DNA of 64,000 bases from Pacificispira sp040217575 (GCA_040217575.1 JAVJPW010000007.1:1-64000); one strand, 5' to 3'; shown: positions 46,648 through 56,466, counted from the first letter of the stretch. The notes: generated by a model not told the origin, from the letters alone. Program-made: numbers and translations.

Positions 46648-49600
46648 TCAACCCGCAGTCAGGTTCCTGAGTTCCCGGTTCAGAACGGCAAGCATGGCAA
46701 GATCAAGCTGCGGCAGGGCGTGAATTTCACCCAGAAGACCGTCCAGCCGTTCGACCACTTCGCCGCGCGCCGACGTCCACCCATCGACCGCATCGTCGCA
46801 CGCGCCCTGTTTTGCGAGGACCCGGCTGGTAATCTCCGACTGCAGCCCCCAAAGGTCGTCGATGATGGCGCCCAGCGCCAGACGATGCCACTGGTTGTCG
46901 GACGGTATCCGGTTCGCGGACGAACGCAACCAGTCCAGACCAAACCGATCCCCGACGGTCGAATAGATGCCACCGACTTTGACGACCGGCGCGTCGGCTT
47001 GTGTCGCCAGTCGAACGACATCGCACGCGGACGACAGGACCTTAAGTTGTGCGACCGACAGGGCAAGGTCAGCCGGCACACCGTCTTCCGCAAACCGTTC
47101 CAGCCGGTTTTCGACGTCCTGACGGGCGAAATCGGACAAAATATCGCCCAGATTTTCCTTAAGTGTCGTGACGCCCGATCGATAGGTTTCAATGCTGGCC
47201 TGCATGTCGATCGGATGTTCACTGTTGCGAAGGAACCATTCGGTCATGCGTTCGACCGTGCGTTCCGTTTCGCGCAGCATCCGGATCTGACATTTTGCGG
47301 TTGCCTTGTTGTCCAGCGATTCAATGCCTTTCCAGATGTCCCGCAGGGAAAACACCTCACGAACCACGGTATAGGCACGTGCAATCTCGGCCTCATCCAT
47401 GCCGGTGCGCTGGTGCATCTCGTTGACGAAGGCGGGACCGGAACGGTTGATCATGGAGTTGGTTACCGCCGTCGCGATGATCTCCCGGCGCAGACGGTGC
47501 GACCGGATGTTTTCCGCATAACGTTCCTGAAGCGGTACGGGGAAATACCGGAACAGATCCGATTCCAGCATCGGGTCGTCCGGAAGGGTCGAATCCAGCA
47601 GTTCGCGATAGGTGATGTTCTTGGCATAGGCCAGGATCACCGACAGTTCCGGACGGCAAAGCCCTTCCTTCTTCTGCATGCGTTCGGTGATTTCCTCATC
47701 ATCCGGCAGGAATTCCAGACTTCTAACCAGGTCGCCGGACCGTTCCATCGCCCGGATCAGCCGCTGATGCCGGTCGATCATGGCGTCCGCCTGGGACAGT
47801 TCGACCGACAGGGACTGGGTCTGTTGATAATTGTCCCGAAGCACAAGCTGGGCGACTTCGTCCGTCATTTCTTCCAGCAAGGCATTGCGCTGCTTTTCGG
47901 TCATGTCCCCACGCTGGACCACATCGCCCAGCAGGATCTTGATATTCACCTCATGGTCGGAACAGTCGACTCCAGCGGAATTGTCGATGGCATCCGTGTT
48001 CACCCGGCCGCCACGTCGGGCAAACTGAATGCGCGCGCGATGGGTGACACCCAGATTCGCGCCTTCGCCGATGACCTTGCAGCGCAGTTCGTCCGCATCG
48101 ACCCTCAGGGGGTCATTCGCCCGGTCCCCGGCATCGGCATGGCTTTCGTCCGAATGTTTTACATAGGTTCCGATCCCGCCGAACCAAAGCAGATCAACTT
48201 CCATCTTCAGAACGGCCTTGATCAACTGGTTGGGCGGCATGGTTTCCTCTTCAACGCCCAACATCGCCTGGATTTCCGGCGTCAGCTTGATCGATTTTGC
48301 CGTTCGGTCAAAGACACCACCACCTTTGGAAATCAGCTTGGTGTCATATTCGTTCCATCCTTTGACCGCTTCGAACAGGCGCTTCCTTTCCTTGAAGGTC
48401 TTTGCGGAATCCGGATTCGGGTCGATGAAGATATGCAGGTGATTGAACGCCACCTTAAGGCGGATATGCTCGCTGAGCAGCATGCCATTGCCGAAAACGT
48501 CGCCACCCATGTCGCCGACGCCGACAACACTGAAATCTTCGGTCTGGGTATTGTGGCCCATTTCCCGGAAGTGGCGTTTTACGGCCTCCCATCCGCCACG
48601 GGCGGTAATGCCCATCTTCTTGTGGTCATAACCGGCAGACCCGCCGGACGCGAAGGCATCGCCCAGCCAGAACCCGTGCTTAACCGAAATTTCGTTTGCG
48701 AAGTCGGAAAATGTCGCCGTGCCCTTGTCCGCAGCCACGACCAGATAGGGATCGTCGTCATCCCGCCGCACAACCTGTTCCGGCGGAACGACGTCGCCTT
48801 TGACCAGATTGTCGGTAATATCCAGCATCGCCCCGATGAACAGCTGATAGCAGGCGATCCCTTCCTTCAGGAAAGCCTCGCGATCCGACGGCGGCGGCGC
48901 CTTCTTCAGTACGAACCCGCCCTTTGACCCGACAGGGACGATGACCGCATTCTTGACCTGCTGTGCCTTGACCAGTCCCAGGACTTCCGTGCGGAAATCC
49001 TCCCGCCTATCGGACCAGCGAAGTCCGCCGCGCGCGACCAGACCGAAGCGCAAGTGCACCGCCTCAAACCGCGGGCTGTAGACGAAGATTTCCCGCAACG
49101 GCGCCGGTTGGGGAATTTCCTGGATGTCACGGCTGGACAGTTTGAACGATACATAGCCCCGCGGTTTTCCGTCGGCACCGATCTGATAGAAATTGGTGCG
49201 CAGCGTCGACTGAATAATGTTCATGAAGCGCCGGATGATTCGGTCTTCGTCCAGATTCGACACATCTTCCAATTCCGCTTCGATCCGCTGGACAATCTCG
49301 GCGCTGGCCTTGTCCCGGTCGCCGTCGAACGCCGGGTTGAACTGAACGTTGAACAGGTTCGATAGCGCCCGTGAAATGCCGGCATTTTTCGCCAGCGTTT
49401 CAGCCATGTAATCCTGACTGAACGGGATCGTTGCCTGGCGCAGATACTTTGAATAGGCCCGGCACATGACGACATCACGCCACGAAAGACCTGCCGACAG
49501 CACCAGACGATTGAACCCGTCGCTTTCCATCTCGCCCGCAAGAACCCGCAGGAAACAGTCATGGAAGACGTCACGCACTTCCTGAAAACTGATGGCCCGG

Positions 49601-51555
49601 CCGTCTTCGCTTTCCAGCGCAAAATCATGAATATAGCAGCCGGCATCCCCATCCCCGGCATCCGGTCCCATGCGTTGTTGGGCGGACTGCCGCCCCGCGC
49701 CGCGCCGTTCTTCGGACGGGTGCACTTCGTACAGAAGTTCTTCCATCACCATGACGCCCATATTTTCCAGCATGGGCATTACGGATGACAGGATCAGCGG
49801 GCGATTCGGGCTGTAGATCTTGAACCGAAGCTGGTGGTCGCCTGCTTCGATCGGATGGTACAGATTGACCTGGGGACTGCCGCTGGTCAGCGCCGTTTCG
49901 ACCTGCGCGATGTCATAACAGGCCGTCTGAACGTTGAAGTCGACGGTATAGGCGTGCGGGAATGCATCGCGGTATTTGTGATGCAGGCCGATGCCTTTTT
50001 CCTCTCCCAGGTTTTCGATCAGCGCCTGGTGCAGCCGATCCTCCCAGGTGCGGGTCACCTCGGCCAACCTGTCTTCCAGTTCCTTGGTGTCGACATCGGG
50101 CACGGACCCGGGAGTCGTCTTGATGATGAACTGGACGCGGGTCAGCGGTTCATCGGTCATGAACGTATAGTGGGCCGCAATATGTCCGTCGAACTCGCGT
50201 GAGAGCTGGTCACCGATCTTGCGCCGAAGTCCGGACGAGAACCTGTCGCGCGGCACATAGACCAGCGCCGACACATACCGCTGGAACGGATCCGGACGCA
50301 GGAATACGGCAACCCGCTGACGTTCCTGCAGGAACAGGATGCCGCGGGAAATATCCTGCAGCAGGCTGGTTGAAATCTGAAACAGCTCATCGCGCGGATA
50401 GCTTTCCAGCACATGGGCCAACGCCTTCGCGGAATGGCCGCCCTGGCGGAAGCCTGATGCCTCGATCACGGCATTGACCTTTTCCCGCAGAAGCGGAATT
50501 TCCCGCGGTGACTGGTTATAGGCGACCGACGTCAGAAGACCGATGAACAGACGCTCGCCGATCGCGTTACCGTCCTCGTCGAATTTCTTGACGGCAATCG
50601 TGTCCATATGAACGCGCCGATGAACAGTAGAGCGGTTATTTGCCTTGGTAATCCGGAACAGGTCCGGTGCGCGCATATGTTCCTGAATTTCCGCCGGCAG
50701 CGCCCCAAGATTCCGAAGCCCCTCAAAGACCTGTCGTTCTGGATCCCGCAGAATGCCCAGGCCACTGTCCTTCACAATTTCCAGCTTCGCCTTTTTTCCG
50801 GTCCCGACGTAATTGATTTCGCGGTACCCCATGAAGGTGAAATGGTCGTCGTGGAGCCATTGCAGAAATTCCTTTGCCTCCGCCAGCGACGCCTTGTCCG
50901 GTCCCTTTCCGACGCCCTTGGCACGCCCCTTACCAATCTCCGCCTTAATTTCCTGTGCGCGTTTACGCATTTCCGCCCAGTCATCGACGCAGGCCCGGAC
51001 ATCGGATAGGACCGCCAGGATTCCGTCTTCGATTCCCTGCAGCACTTCCGGTGACGACTGTTCGTCCACTTCGATGTGCATGAAGCTTTCGCGCCCCATG
51101 TCTTCGGTCCGGCCATCCGCGGATGGAAAATCGATGGCATTTCCCTTGTCGTCGCGATTGACGCCGAACACCGGATGTACGACCAGATGGACGGTGTACA
51201 TCTGCCGCGCCAGTTCCATGGTGACGCTGTCCACCAGGAAGGGCATGTCGTCATTGACGATTTCGATGACCGTATGCGTCGCGTGCCATCCATGTTTTTC
51301 AAAGCGCGGATTGTATACCCGGACGGACGGTTTTCCGGGCGTGCGCTTCTGTCCGAACGACCACATCGAAATCGCCGCGCCGTACAGATCCTCCGCCTCG
51401 CTGCGGCAGATATCCTCTGGCGCGACATTGCGGTAGTAGTGTGTGGTAAAGACGTGGGCAGGCTCACGCTGATCGGCCTTCATTCTGGAATCGATCAAGC
51501 CATGGACCTTTTCCAGCAGCTCGTTCTTGCGCGCCTCGTAACGGTTGATGGACAT
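46648..51555 (-). CDS. gdhB: NAD-specific glutamate dehydrogenase, large (GDH-180) type
   Basis: 1635 residues, the usual length for the 180-kDa class. Start ATG 51555 follows GGGGAG. A long N-terminal regulatory part (ACT-like segments, residues 1 to about 700) precedes the catalytic core with RGGLRWSDRREDFRTEVLGL, KAQQVKNAVIVPVGSKGGFV, GVGDMGGDVFGNGML and LWFGGIGTYVK. A helical C-terminal part follows. It deaminates glutamate to 2-oxoglutarate with NAD, feeding glutamate carbon into the TCA cycle. Single-gene unit, opposite to its neighbours. Confidence 0.96.
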   Translation of the reverse strand: MSINRYEARKNELLEKVHGLIDSRMKADQREPAHVFTTHYYRNVAPEDICRSEAEDLYGAAISMWSFGQKRTPGKPSVRVYNPRFEKHGWHATHTVIEIVNDDMPFLVDSVTMELARQMYTVHLVVHPVFGVNRDDKGNAIDFPSADGRTEDMGRESFMHIEVDEQSSPEVLQGIEDGILAVLSDVRACVDDWAEMRKRAQEIKAEIGKGRAKGVGKGPDKASLAEAKEFLQWLHDDHFTFMGYREINYVGTGKKAKLEIVKDSGLGILRDPERQVFEGLRNLGALPAEIQEHMRAPDLFRITKANNRSTVHRRVHMDTIAVKKFDEDGNAIGERLFIGLLTSVAYNQSPREIPLLREKVNAVIEASGFRQGGHSAKALAHVLESYPRDELFQISTSLLQDISRGILFLQERQRVAVFLRPDPFQRYVSALVYVPRDRFSSGLRRKIGDQLSREFDGHIAAHYTFMTDEPLTRVQFIIKTTPGSVPDVDTKELEDRLAEVTRTWEDRLHQALIENLGEEKGIGLHHKYRDAFPHAYTVDFNVQTACYDIAQVETALTSGSPQVNLYHPIEAGDHQLRFKIYSPNRPLILSSVMPMLENMGVMVMEELLYEVHPSEERRGAGRQSAQQRMGPDAGDGDAGCYIHDFALESEDGRAISFQEVRDVFHDCFLRVLAGEMESDGFNRLVLSAGLSWRDVVMCRAYSKYLRQATIPFSQDYMAETLAKNAGISRALSNLFNVQFNPAFDGDRDKASAEIVQRIEAELEDVSNLDEDRIIRRFMNIIQSTLRTNFYQIGADGKPRGYVSFKLSSRDIQEIPQPAPLREIFVYSPRFEAVHLRFGLVARGGLRWSDRREDFRTEVLGLVKAQQVKNAVIVPVGSKGGFVLKKAPPPSDREAFLKEGIACYQLFIGAMLDITDNLVKGDVVPPEQVVRRDDDDPYLVVAADKGTATFSDFANEISVKHGFWLGDAFASGGSAGYDHKKMGITARGGWEAVKRHFREMGHNTQTEDFSVVGVGDMGGDVFGNGMLLSEHIRLKVAFNHLHIFIDPNPDSAKTFKERKRLFEAVKGWNEYDTKLISKGGGVFDRTAKSIKLTPEIQAMLGVEEETMPPNQLIKAVLKMEVDLLWFGGIGTYVKHSDESHADAGDRANDPLRVDADELRCKVIGEGANLGVTHRARIQFARRGGRVNTDAIDNSAGVDCSDHEVNIKILLGDVVQRGDMTEKQRNALLEEMTDEVAQLVLRDNYQQTQSLSVELSQADAMIDRHQRLIRAMERSGDLVRSLEFLPDDEEITERMQKKEGLCRPELSVILAYAKNITYRELLDSTLPDDPMLESDLFRYFPVPLQERYAENIRSHRLRREIIATAVTNSMINRSGPAFVNEMHQRTGMDEAEIARAYTVVREVFSLRDIWKGIESLDNKATAKCQIRMLRETERTVERMTEWFLRNSEHPIDMQASIETYRSGVTTLKENLGDILSDFARQDVENRLERFAEDGVPADLALSVAQLKVLSSACDVVRLATQADAPVVKVGGIYSTVGDRFGLDWLRSSANRIPSDNQWHRLALGAIIDDLWGLQSEITSRVLAKQGACDDAVDGWTSARGEVVERLDGLLGEIHALPQLDLAMLAVLNRELRNLTAG

Positions 51556-51774
51556 GAAACACTCTCCCCGCCGTCAAAATGCCGACCCTTTTCGTGAAAC
51601 CGGGGTCAGTCGATTGCGTGCCCGCCTTCCGGTCCGGCGTCTGCGATGCACCGGACTTACGGGCATTCTCTTTACCGTTACCTTAATCCGAAAACCGTTT
51701 GGCGCAAACGGGGTCTCTGCCTTGTGGTTCATTTGCATTTCGGCATGCCATTCTGTCAGAATGGTTATCGGGAC

Positions 51775-52104
51775 ATGACAAATTCGGGCAAAGGGCGAAT
51801 GGCGACAACACAGGACATGTTGGATTCGGGCGACGGCCCGGGCACCGCCGGCGGAGGTTCCGGCAAAGGGTGGAGCGCGGACCATAGCGTTGACGCGCGA
51901 TACCGCTTCCCCTGGATCGGCGGGCCTGTATATGTCCGTTTCATCCTGGGGCGGGAACGCCGCCCACCGGACCGCATCCGCGAACACAATGCCGGCAGCA
52001 TCGGCCGGTCCGTGGTCAATGTCCTGATGTTCGCCCTGGGCGCATGCGTACTCTACACCGCCGCCGCGGCCGTCCTCCTGGCATTCAGTTCCGTTCTGGA
52101 ATAG
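51775..52104 (+). CDS. Small protein with one C-terminal membrane segment, unknown function
   Basis: About 109 residues from ATG 51775, or 101 from ATG 51799; neither ribosome site is strong. A Gly/Asp-rich start, then YRFPWIGGPVYVRFILGRER, a polar stretch, and a final hydrophobic helix (VVNVLMFALGACVLYTAAAA). No family recognised. Divergent from the glutamate dehydrogenase gene. Confidence 0.6.
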   Translation: MTNSGKGRMATTQDMLDSGDGPGTAGGGSGKGWSADHSVDARYRFPWIGGPVYVRFILGRERRPPDRIREHNAGSIGRSVVNVLMFALGACVLYTAAAAVLLAFSSVLE

Positions 52105-52152
52105 GGGAATTCCTGGCGCCATGCCGCCCAACGCGTGGGCAGATTCGGAAGG

Positions 52153-52650
52153 TCAGCCCTTTTCTTTGGCGACAGCCTCTTCAAGGGCAGCGGCAACCTG
52201 TTCGGCCAGTTGATCGCCGGAATTGGTGCGTTTTTCTTTGAGGACGATATGCAGCGCCTTCAGGTGCTGGTCGATCAGTGCCGGTTTAATCGCCTTTTTC
52301 TCATCGCGTTCTATGACATAGCCGCAAAATGAATTGCCGATCCGCGTCACCAGCGGGAATCCCATTGTGGTTCCCTGGCCGCGCAGATTGTGCACGCGCC
52401 GGAACAGCTTATTCAGGTTCTCCTCACTGGGATCGGCATGATAGCCGACCATCAATTCGTCCAGAACTGCCAGTTCCTCTGCCAGAATGTCGTCGAACTC
52501 CGCAGCCACGCTTCGGATGGCCTGCTCTGCCCGGCGCAGCGCCTCGGCAGGATTCGGGCCGCCCATGGGCGGCACCTTGTCCGCCAACGGTGCCGGCTTA
52601 ATGAACTCCGCCTTACCGTCGGCGGTCTTGCCATCGTTATTTGCGGACAT
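52153..52650 (-). CDS. Hpt-like histidine phosphotransfer domain protein
   Basis: 165 residues. Helical throughout, with FRRVHNLRGQGTTMGFPLVT near residue 83, which fits the Hpt motif (phosphorylatable His followed by x-L-(K/R)-G). The first 35 residues are a flexible Pro-rich lead. It starts 14 bases after the receiver-domain gene, so the two proteins probably exchange phosphate. No kinase is nearby. Confidence 0.78.
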   Translation of the reverse strand: MSANNDGKTADGKAEFIKPAPLADKVPPMGGPNPAEALRRAEQAIRSVAAEFDDILAEELAVLDELMVGYHADPSEENLNKLFRRVHNLRGQGTTMGFPLVTRIGNSFCGYVIERDEKKAIKPALIDQHLKALHIVLKEKRTNSGDQLAEQVAAALEEAVAKEKG

Positions 52651-52664
52651 TCGACCTGACCTGC

Positions 52665-53174
52665 CTACCCGATTTCGGCAACATCGTCGTTGCGCCGTTC
52701 GGGTCCCTTATAGTCTTCGTTCGCGGCACGCCGCCGGTCGGGTCCAAAATACTCATCATGGACACGCACGAATGGACGCGGCTGTTCGACAATGTTGATC
52801 AAACGCATGAGAAGCGCCTTGGCGGAAACCGGCTTGGTCAGAAACTCCGTAATTCCGAAATCACGGGCCTGCAAAACGCGGCGCCGTTCCGCATAGCCGG
52901 TCAGCATGATGATATTGACATAGGGGCACGGGCTGTCTTCGGCATTGCGCAGCATGTTGACCAGTTCCGGCCCCTCACCGCCGTCCATATCCCAATCGGA
53001 AATCACGACATCCGGCCCGAAATCCTTTGCCACCTGAAAGGCGTCCATACCGGAATTCGATGTCTCGATATGGCCAACTCCAAGGGCTTTGAGAACCTGG
53101 CTGACGACACGCGTCATGAACTTGCTGTCGTCAACGACAAGCACCCGCAAAAAGCGGAAATCGTAGTTTTTCAT
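52665..53174 (-). CDS. CheY-like response regulator with a short basic tail
   Basis: 169 residues. Receiver domain with VLVVDDSKFM (acidic pair), phosphoacceptor Asp60 in VVISDWDMDGG, IIMLTGY and FLTKPVS. No DNA-binding output domain. The 40-residue tail has two related motifs, EYFGPDRRR and DYKGPERR, which recur in alphaproteobacterial single-domain regulators. First gene of a pair with the Hpt protein. Confidence 0.92.
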   Translation of the reverse strand: MKNYDFRFLRVLVVDDSKFMTRVVSQVLKALGVGHIETSNSGMDAFQVAKDFGPDVVISDWDMDGGEGPELVNMLRNAEDSPCPYVNIIMLTGYAERRRVLQARDFGITEFLTKPVSAKALLMRLINIVEQPRPFVRVHDEYFGPDRRRAANEDYKGPERRNDDVAEIG

Positions 53175-53389
53175 CCCTGATCTCCCGCACGACGTGAAGC
53201 GCGTTGCTTCAGCATTTGCCGGGGCTCCCCTCTCCCCTCAAACGCGGGTGAAAACTAACGCAATTTCACACAGTTGAAAACGGCTATGTCATCAATTGGT
53301 AATTTTGTCCCGGCACCCGCACACCTTGCGGTGAGTTTTAATTGTCCCTAGCGTGGGATCGGGTTTATTCGGTAAAAAAGTGTGAGGAA

Positions 53390-54424
53390 ATGCAGTCCAG
53401 CAGGGTCGTTCATATCGTCGGCGTCCATGCCGAAGGAGAGGTCGGAAACGTCATCGTTGGCGGGGTGGCGCCTCCCCCCGGCGCAACCGTCTGGGAACAG
53501 TCCCGCTATATCGCCAATGACGGGCGTCTTCGCGATTTCGTACTGAACGAACCACGGGGCGGCGTCTTTGGTCATGTGAATCTTCTGGTTCCCCCGAAAC
53601 ATCCCGACGCGCATATGGGATGGATCATCATGGAACCGGAAGACACCCCGCCCATGTCGGGGTCCAACTCGATCTGCGTGGCGACAGTGCTGCTGGAAAC
53701 CGGCATCGTGGAGATGACGGAGCCGGAGACCATTTTGCGGCTGGAAGCGCCGGCAGGTCTGGTAGAAGCGTGCGTCGACTGCCGTGGCGGGCGGGTCAAT
53801 TCAGTTACTGTCCGCAATGTCCCCTCATTTGCCGACCGTCTGGACGCGCCGTTGGAGGTGCCGGGCCTCGGTACATTGACGGTCGACACCGCCTATGGCG
53901 GCGACAGCTTCGTGATTGTCGATGCGAAAAGCCTTGGATTCGAGATTACCCCTGACGAAGCCCGTGATCTGGCGGAAACCGGCGTACGGATCACCCGTGC
54001 GGCCAACGAACAACTTGGGTTTACCCACCCGGAAAATGCGGAATTGGACCATATCTCTTTCTGCCAGTTCACCATGCCGTTGGTCCGGGAAAAAGACGTC
54101 ACGATTGGCCGGAACACCGTGGTCGTACAGCCGGGAAAACTGGACCGGTCGCCCACCGGCACCGGCTGTTCGGCGCGTTTGGCCGTCCTGCATGCAAGGG
54201 GACAGATCGGCATCGATGAACCCTTTACCGGGATCTCCGTGATCGACAGCCGGTTCGACTGTCGCATCCTGGCGGAAGCCGTGGTCGCGGGCCGTCCCGC
54301 GATCGTGCCGGAAATTCGCGGCCGCGCCTGGCTGACCGGCACGCGGCAGCTGATGCTGGACCCGGAAGACCCATGGCCGGCCGGATATAGGTTATCGGAC
54401 ACCTGGCCGATGTTTGGAAAATAG
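53390..54424 (+). CDS. Proline racemase superfamily enzyme with Ser/Thr catalytic pair
   Basis: 344 residues from ATG 53390 (MQSSRVVHIVGVHAEGEVG), the family's usual start; GAGG lies close to the ATG. Members racemise or epimerise proline or hydroxyproline, or dehydrate trans-3-hydroxyproline. The first catalytic position, Cys in MCGHG of racemases, is Ser90 in MSGSNSIC. The second, Cys in DRSPCGTG, is Thr256 in DRSPTGTGCSAR. Thr at the second site is known from trans-3-hydroxy-L-proline dehydratases, but those keep the first Cys, so the reaction here is unclear. Monocistronic and divergent from the receiver gene. Confidence 0.87.
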   Translation: MQSSRVVHIVGVHAEGEVGNVIVGGVAPPPGATVWEQSRYIANDGRLRDFVLNEPRGGVFGHVNLLVPPKHPDAHMGWIIMEPEDTPPMSGSNSICVATVLLETGIVEMTEPETILRLEAPAGLVEACVDCRGGRVNSVTVRNVPSFADRLDAPLEVPGLGTLTVDTAYGGDSFVIVDAKSLGFEITPDEARDLAETGVRITRAANEQLGFTHPENAELDHISFCQFTMPLVREKDVTIGRNTVVVQPGKLDRSPTGTGCSARLAVLHARGQIGIDEPFTGISVIDSRFDCRILAEAVVAGRPAIVPEIRGRAWLTGTRQLMLDPEDPWPAGYRLSDTWPMFGK

Positions 54425-54489
54425 GCTGGGCACCTACCGCCACCGAACCGGGTCATCATGGTAAACCAGCCTCAAGCGCCGAAAAGGGG

Positions 54490-54933
54490 CTATTGTTCCA
54501 TGACAATGACGGCTTGCCGTTCGACCGCGGCCGTCCGGTGCCTGAATGCACGGATGTAATCCTGGTTCCCGTATAATGCGACAAATGCCTTAAGGTTCGG
54601 ATATTTGCCGATTGCGATCAGATCCCAATCTTGATCCTGTCCTATAAAACTGCCGGCAAACGGCGCCACTGCCAAAAACTCTCCACCCGCCTTTTGCATC
54701 GACGGAACACTTACATCCGCATAACGCTGGAACGCTTCACGCCCGGAAAGCGCAGGTTCATCAGATGAGCCATAGTCTGCTTTCGCGTTGAATTTGAAGA
54801 AGTTCACCAGGACAAAGGGGAGTTCCGGGTCGCGTTCCAGGACACGCGCCCATTGCGCCGCCGTCGGTGCATTCCCGTCACTCCTTTCCCCATACGCGTC
54901 GACCAGCACCGAAAGTGTTTCATTGACGTTCAT
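54490..54933 (-). CDS. DUF1330 family protein
   Basis: 147 residues with TAGGAG seven bases before ATG 54933. The dimeric alpha-beta barrel fold is suggested by FVLVNFFKFN, GREAFQRYADVSVPSMQKAG and DWDLIAIGKYPNLKAFVAL, matching DUF1330. Function unknown. Divergent from, and probably repressed by, the TetR gene next to it. Confidence 0.82.
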   Translation of the reverse strand: MNVNETLSVLVDAYGERSDGNAPTAAQWARVLERDPELPFVLVNFFKFNAKADYGSSDEPALSGREAFQRYADVSVPSMQKAGGEFLAVAPFAGSFIGQDQDWDLIAIGKYPNLKAFVALYGNQDYIRAFRHRTAAVERQAVIVMEQ

Positions 54934-54951
54934 TGTCCGCTCCTATTTTAA

Positions 54952-54963
54952 TGACACGCGTCA
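54952..54963. promoter_or_regulatory. Imperfect palindrome between DUF1330 and TetR genes
   Basis: TGACACGCGTCA is near-symmetric (TGAC/GTCA arms). A related half-site, acacatgtca, follows about 15 bases later. They lie in the 51-base gap between the divergent genes, the natural place for a TetR operator. Confidence 0.5.
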
Positions 54964-54984
54964 ATAAAATAGGTTTCTTTACAC

Positions 54985-55575
54985 ATGTCAACAAATACAC
55001 GTGGCAACAAGACAAGGTCAGAAATCCTCGATGCCGCTTGGGACCTGATTTCCAGTCAGGGAGCCGACGTATCGGTATCTGAAATCGCCTCTACGGTCGG
55101 GATCAGTCGCCAGACCGTCTATCTGCATTTCGGTACAAGGGGCGGGCTGCTGATGGCGCTTGTGCGGCGCGCGGACGAACGGTTCGGGATCAAGGAACAG
55201 TTCGATGCGGCGCTGGAGAAGAGCGACCCCAGGGAAAGGCTAAGGGATACATTGCGGGCATGGCTGAATTTTGTCCCCAAGGTCTATCCGGTTGCGAAGG
55301 ACCTTATCCGCTTGCGGGATACGGACACGGAAGCCGCAGCCGCTTGGGAAGACCGCATGAGTGACCTGCGGGATTGGCTACTGGCCCTCACACACAGCCT
55401 GTATGAGGACGGGGCCCTAAAGGGTCACTGGACCGCACAACAGGCAAGCAGGGTATTCTGGGCGCAGACGAGCATTCAGGTCTGGGGGCTTCTGAAAAGC
55501 GATTGCGGATGGCCCGATGAAGAGATCGCGCAATGCATCGAACAGGCAATGCTGAACTGCCTGCTGCGGGATTGA
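54985..55575 (+). CDS. TetR-family transcriptional regulator
   Basis: 196 residues. Helix-turn-helix near residues 10-55: RSEILDAAWDLISSQGADVS, then IASTVGISRQTVYLHFGTRG. C-terminal helical ligand domain with several tryptophans. The start ATG has no clear ribosome site; it may be leaderless or weakly translated. It is divergent from the DUF1330 gene across a candidate operator. Confidence 0.9.
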   Translation: MSTNTRGNKTRSEILDAAWDLISSQGADVSVSEIASTVGISRQTVYLHFGTRGGLLMALVRRADERFGIKEQFDAALEKSDPRERLRDTLRAWLNFVPKVYPVAKDLIRLRDTDTEAAAAWEDRMSDLRDWLLALTHSLYEDGALKGHWTAQQASRVFWAQTSIQVWGLLKSDCGWPDEEIAQCIEQAMLNCLLRD

Positions 55576-55591
55576 AAATTTAAGGAAAAAT

Positions 55592-55666
55592 TGGAGCGGG
55601 CGATGAGATTCGAACTCACGACATCAACCTTGGCAAGGTTGCGCTCTACCCCTGAGCTACGCCCGC
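55592..55666 (-). tRNA. tRNA-Gly (anticodon GCC)
   Basis: The minus strand reads GCGGGCG at the 5' end, pairs with CGCCCGC at the 3' end, and carries an encoded TCCA. The anticodon loop TTGCCAA gives GCC, and GAGTTCGAATC is the T arm. 75 bases with CCA. Confidence 0.97.
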
Positions 55667-55850
55667 ATCCTGGATAGGCTTACGCCCCGGCAGTGCCGAA
55701 GCGGATGGCGGTATATCCGGGTGGGCGCGGCAATGCAAGCCCGATTTCACACTCTCCCATTTCCTGACCCGCATGGCTTTTCCTGTCGGTCGGTTCGCGT
55801 TAGCTCTATCGGCCGAAAACGCACTGCCCACATAAGGAAAGCCGCCCCGA

Positions 55851-56366
55851 ATGCCCAAGACCGACACTGAATTATTCGACCGCCTTACTGAATTGAGGAT
55901 CGATCACAAGACGACCGAACATCCACCACTTTATACGGTCGAGGACAGCAAGGCGTTGCGCGGCCAATTGGACGGCGCGCATATCAAGAATCTGTTCCTG
56001 CGCGACCGAAAAAAGCGCATCTGGCTGTGTACGGTTCTGGAAGACCGGGACGTGGACCTGAAGTCACTGCGCACAAGGCTTGGTGCGAAAGGATCGCTTA
56101 GCTTCGGGTCACCGGATCTGTTAATGGAGGTTCTGGGCGTCATTCCGGGCGCGGTCACGCCGTTCGGCGTTTTCAACGATACGGATCGGCGCGTGAGCGT
56201 CGTTCTGGACAGCGGAATCCTGGACCACGATCTGGTCAATTGTCACCCGCTTCGCAATGATCGGACCACGACCCTTTCCGCCGACGGACTGATGGCATTT
56301 TTGTCGGCAGAGGGATATGCCCCGGAAATTATCGACTTCGGCATACCGCTGGGTGCGCCGGAATAG
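55851..56366 (+). CDS. ProXp-type prolyl-tRNA editing protein (YbaK family)
   Basis: 171 residues. TTEHPPLYTVEDSKALRGQL, the conserved Lys in HIKNLFLRDRKK, LSFGSPDLLMEVLGVIPGAV and VTPFGVFND match the ProXp-ala deacylases that clear alanine from tRNA-Pro. Length agrees. The next gene starts 100 bases downstream. Confidence 0.9.
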   Translation: MPKTDTELFDRLTELRIDHKTTEHPPLYTVEDSKALRGQLDGAHIKNLFLRDRKKRIWLCTVLEDRDVDLKSLRTRLGAKGSLSFGSPDLLMEVLGVIPGAVTPFGVFNDTDRRVSVVLDSGILDHDLVNCHPLRNDRTTTLSADGLMAFLSAEGYAPEIIDFGIPLGAPE

Positions 56367-56466
56367 GCGTTTTTCCCGCACCGGGGCTTGAGGGAACGCG
56401 TGGAATTTCCTAGATCAGCGGTGGCGGTCGCAATGGCCGAACATGACAATAGGGAGAGAGGCCCCA

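Noticed and set aside
46720..48927. 735-codon plus-strand frame inside the NAD-GDH gene
   Set aside because: NAD-GDH on the minus strand matches its family over its whole length; the antisense frame is a by-product of GC-rich codon bias.
55592..55666. tRNA-Gly as an integration site for a mobile element
   Set aside because: Both flanks are ordinary genes; no integrase and no duplicated 3' tRNA end was seen.
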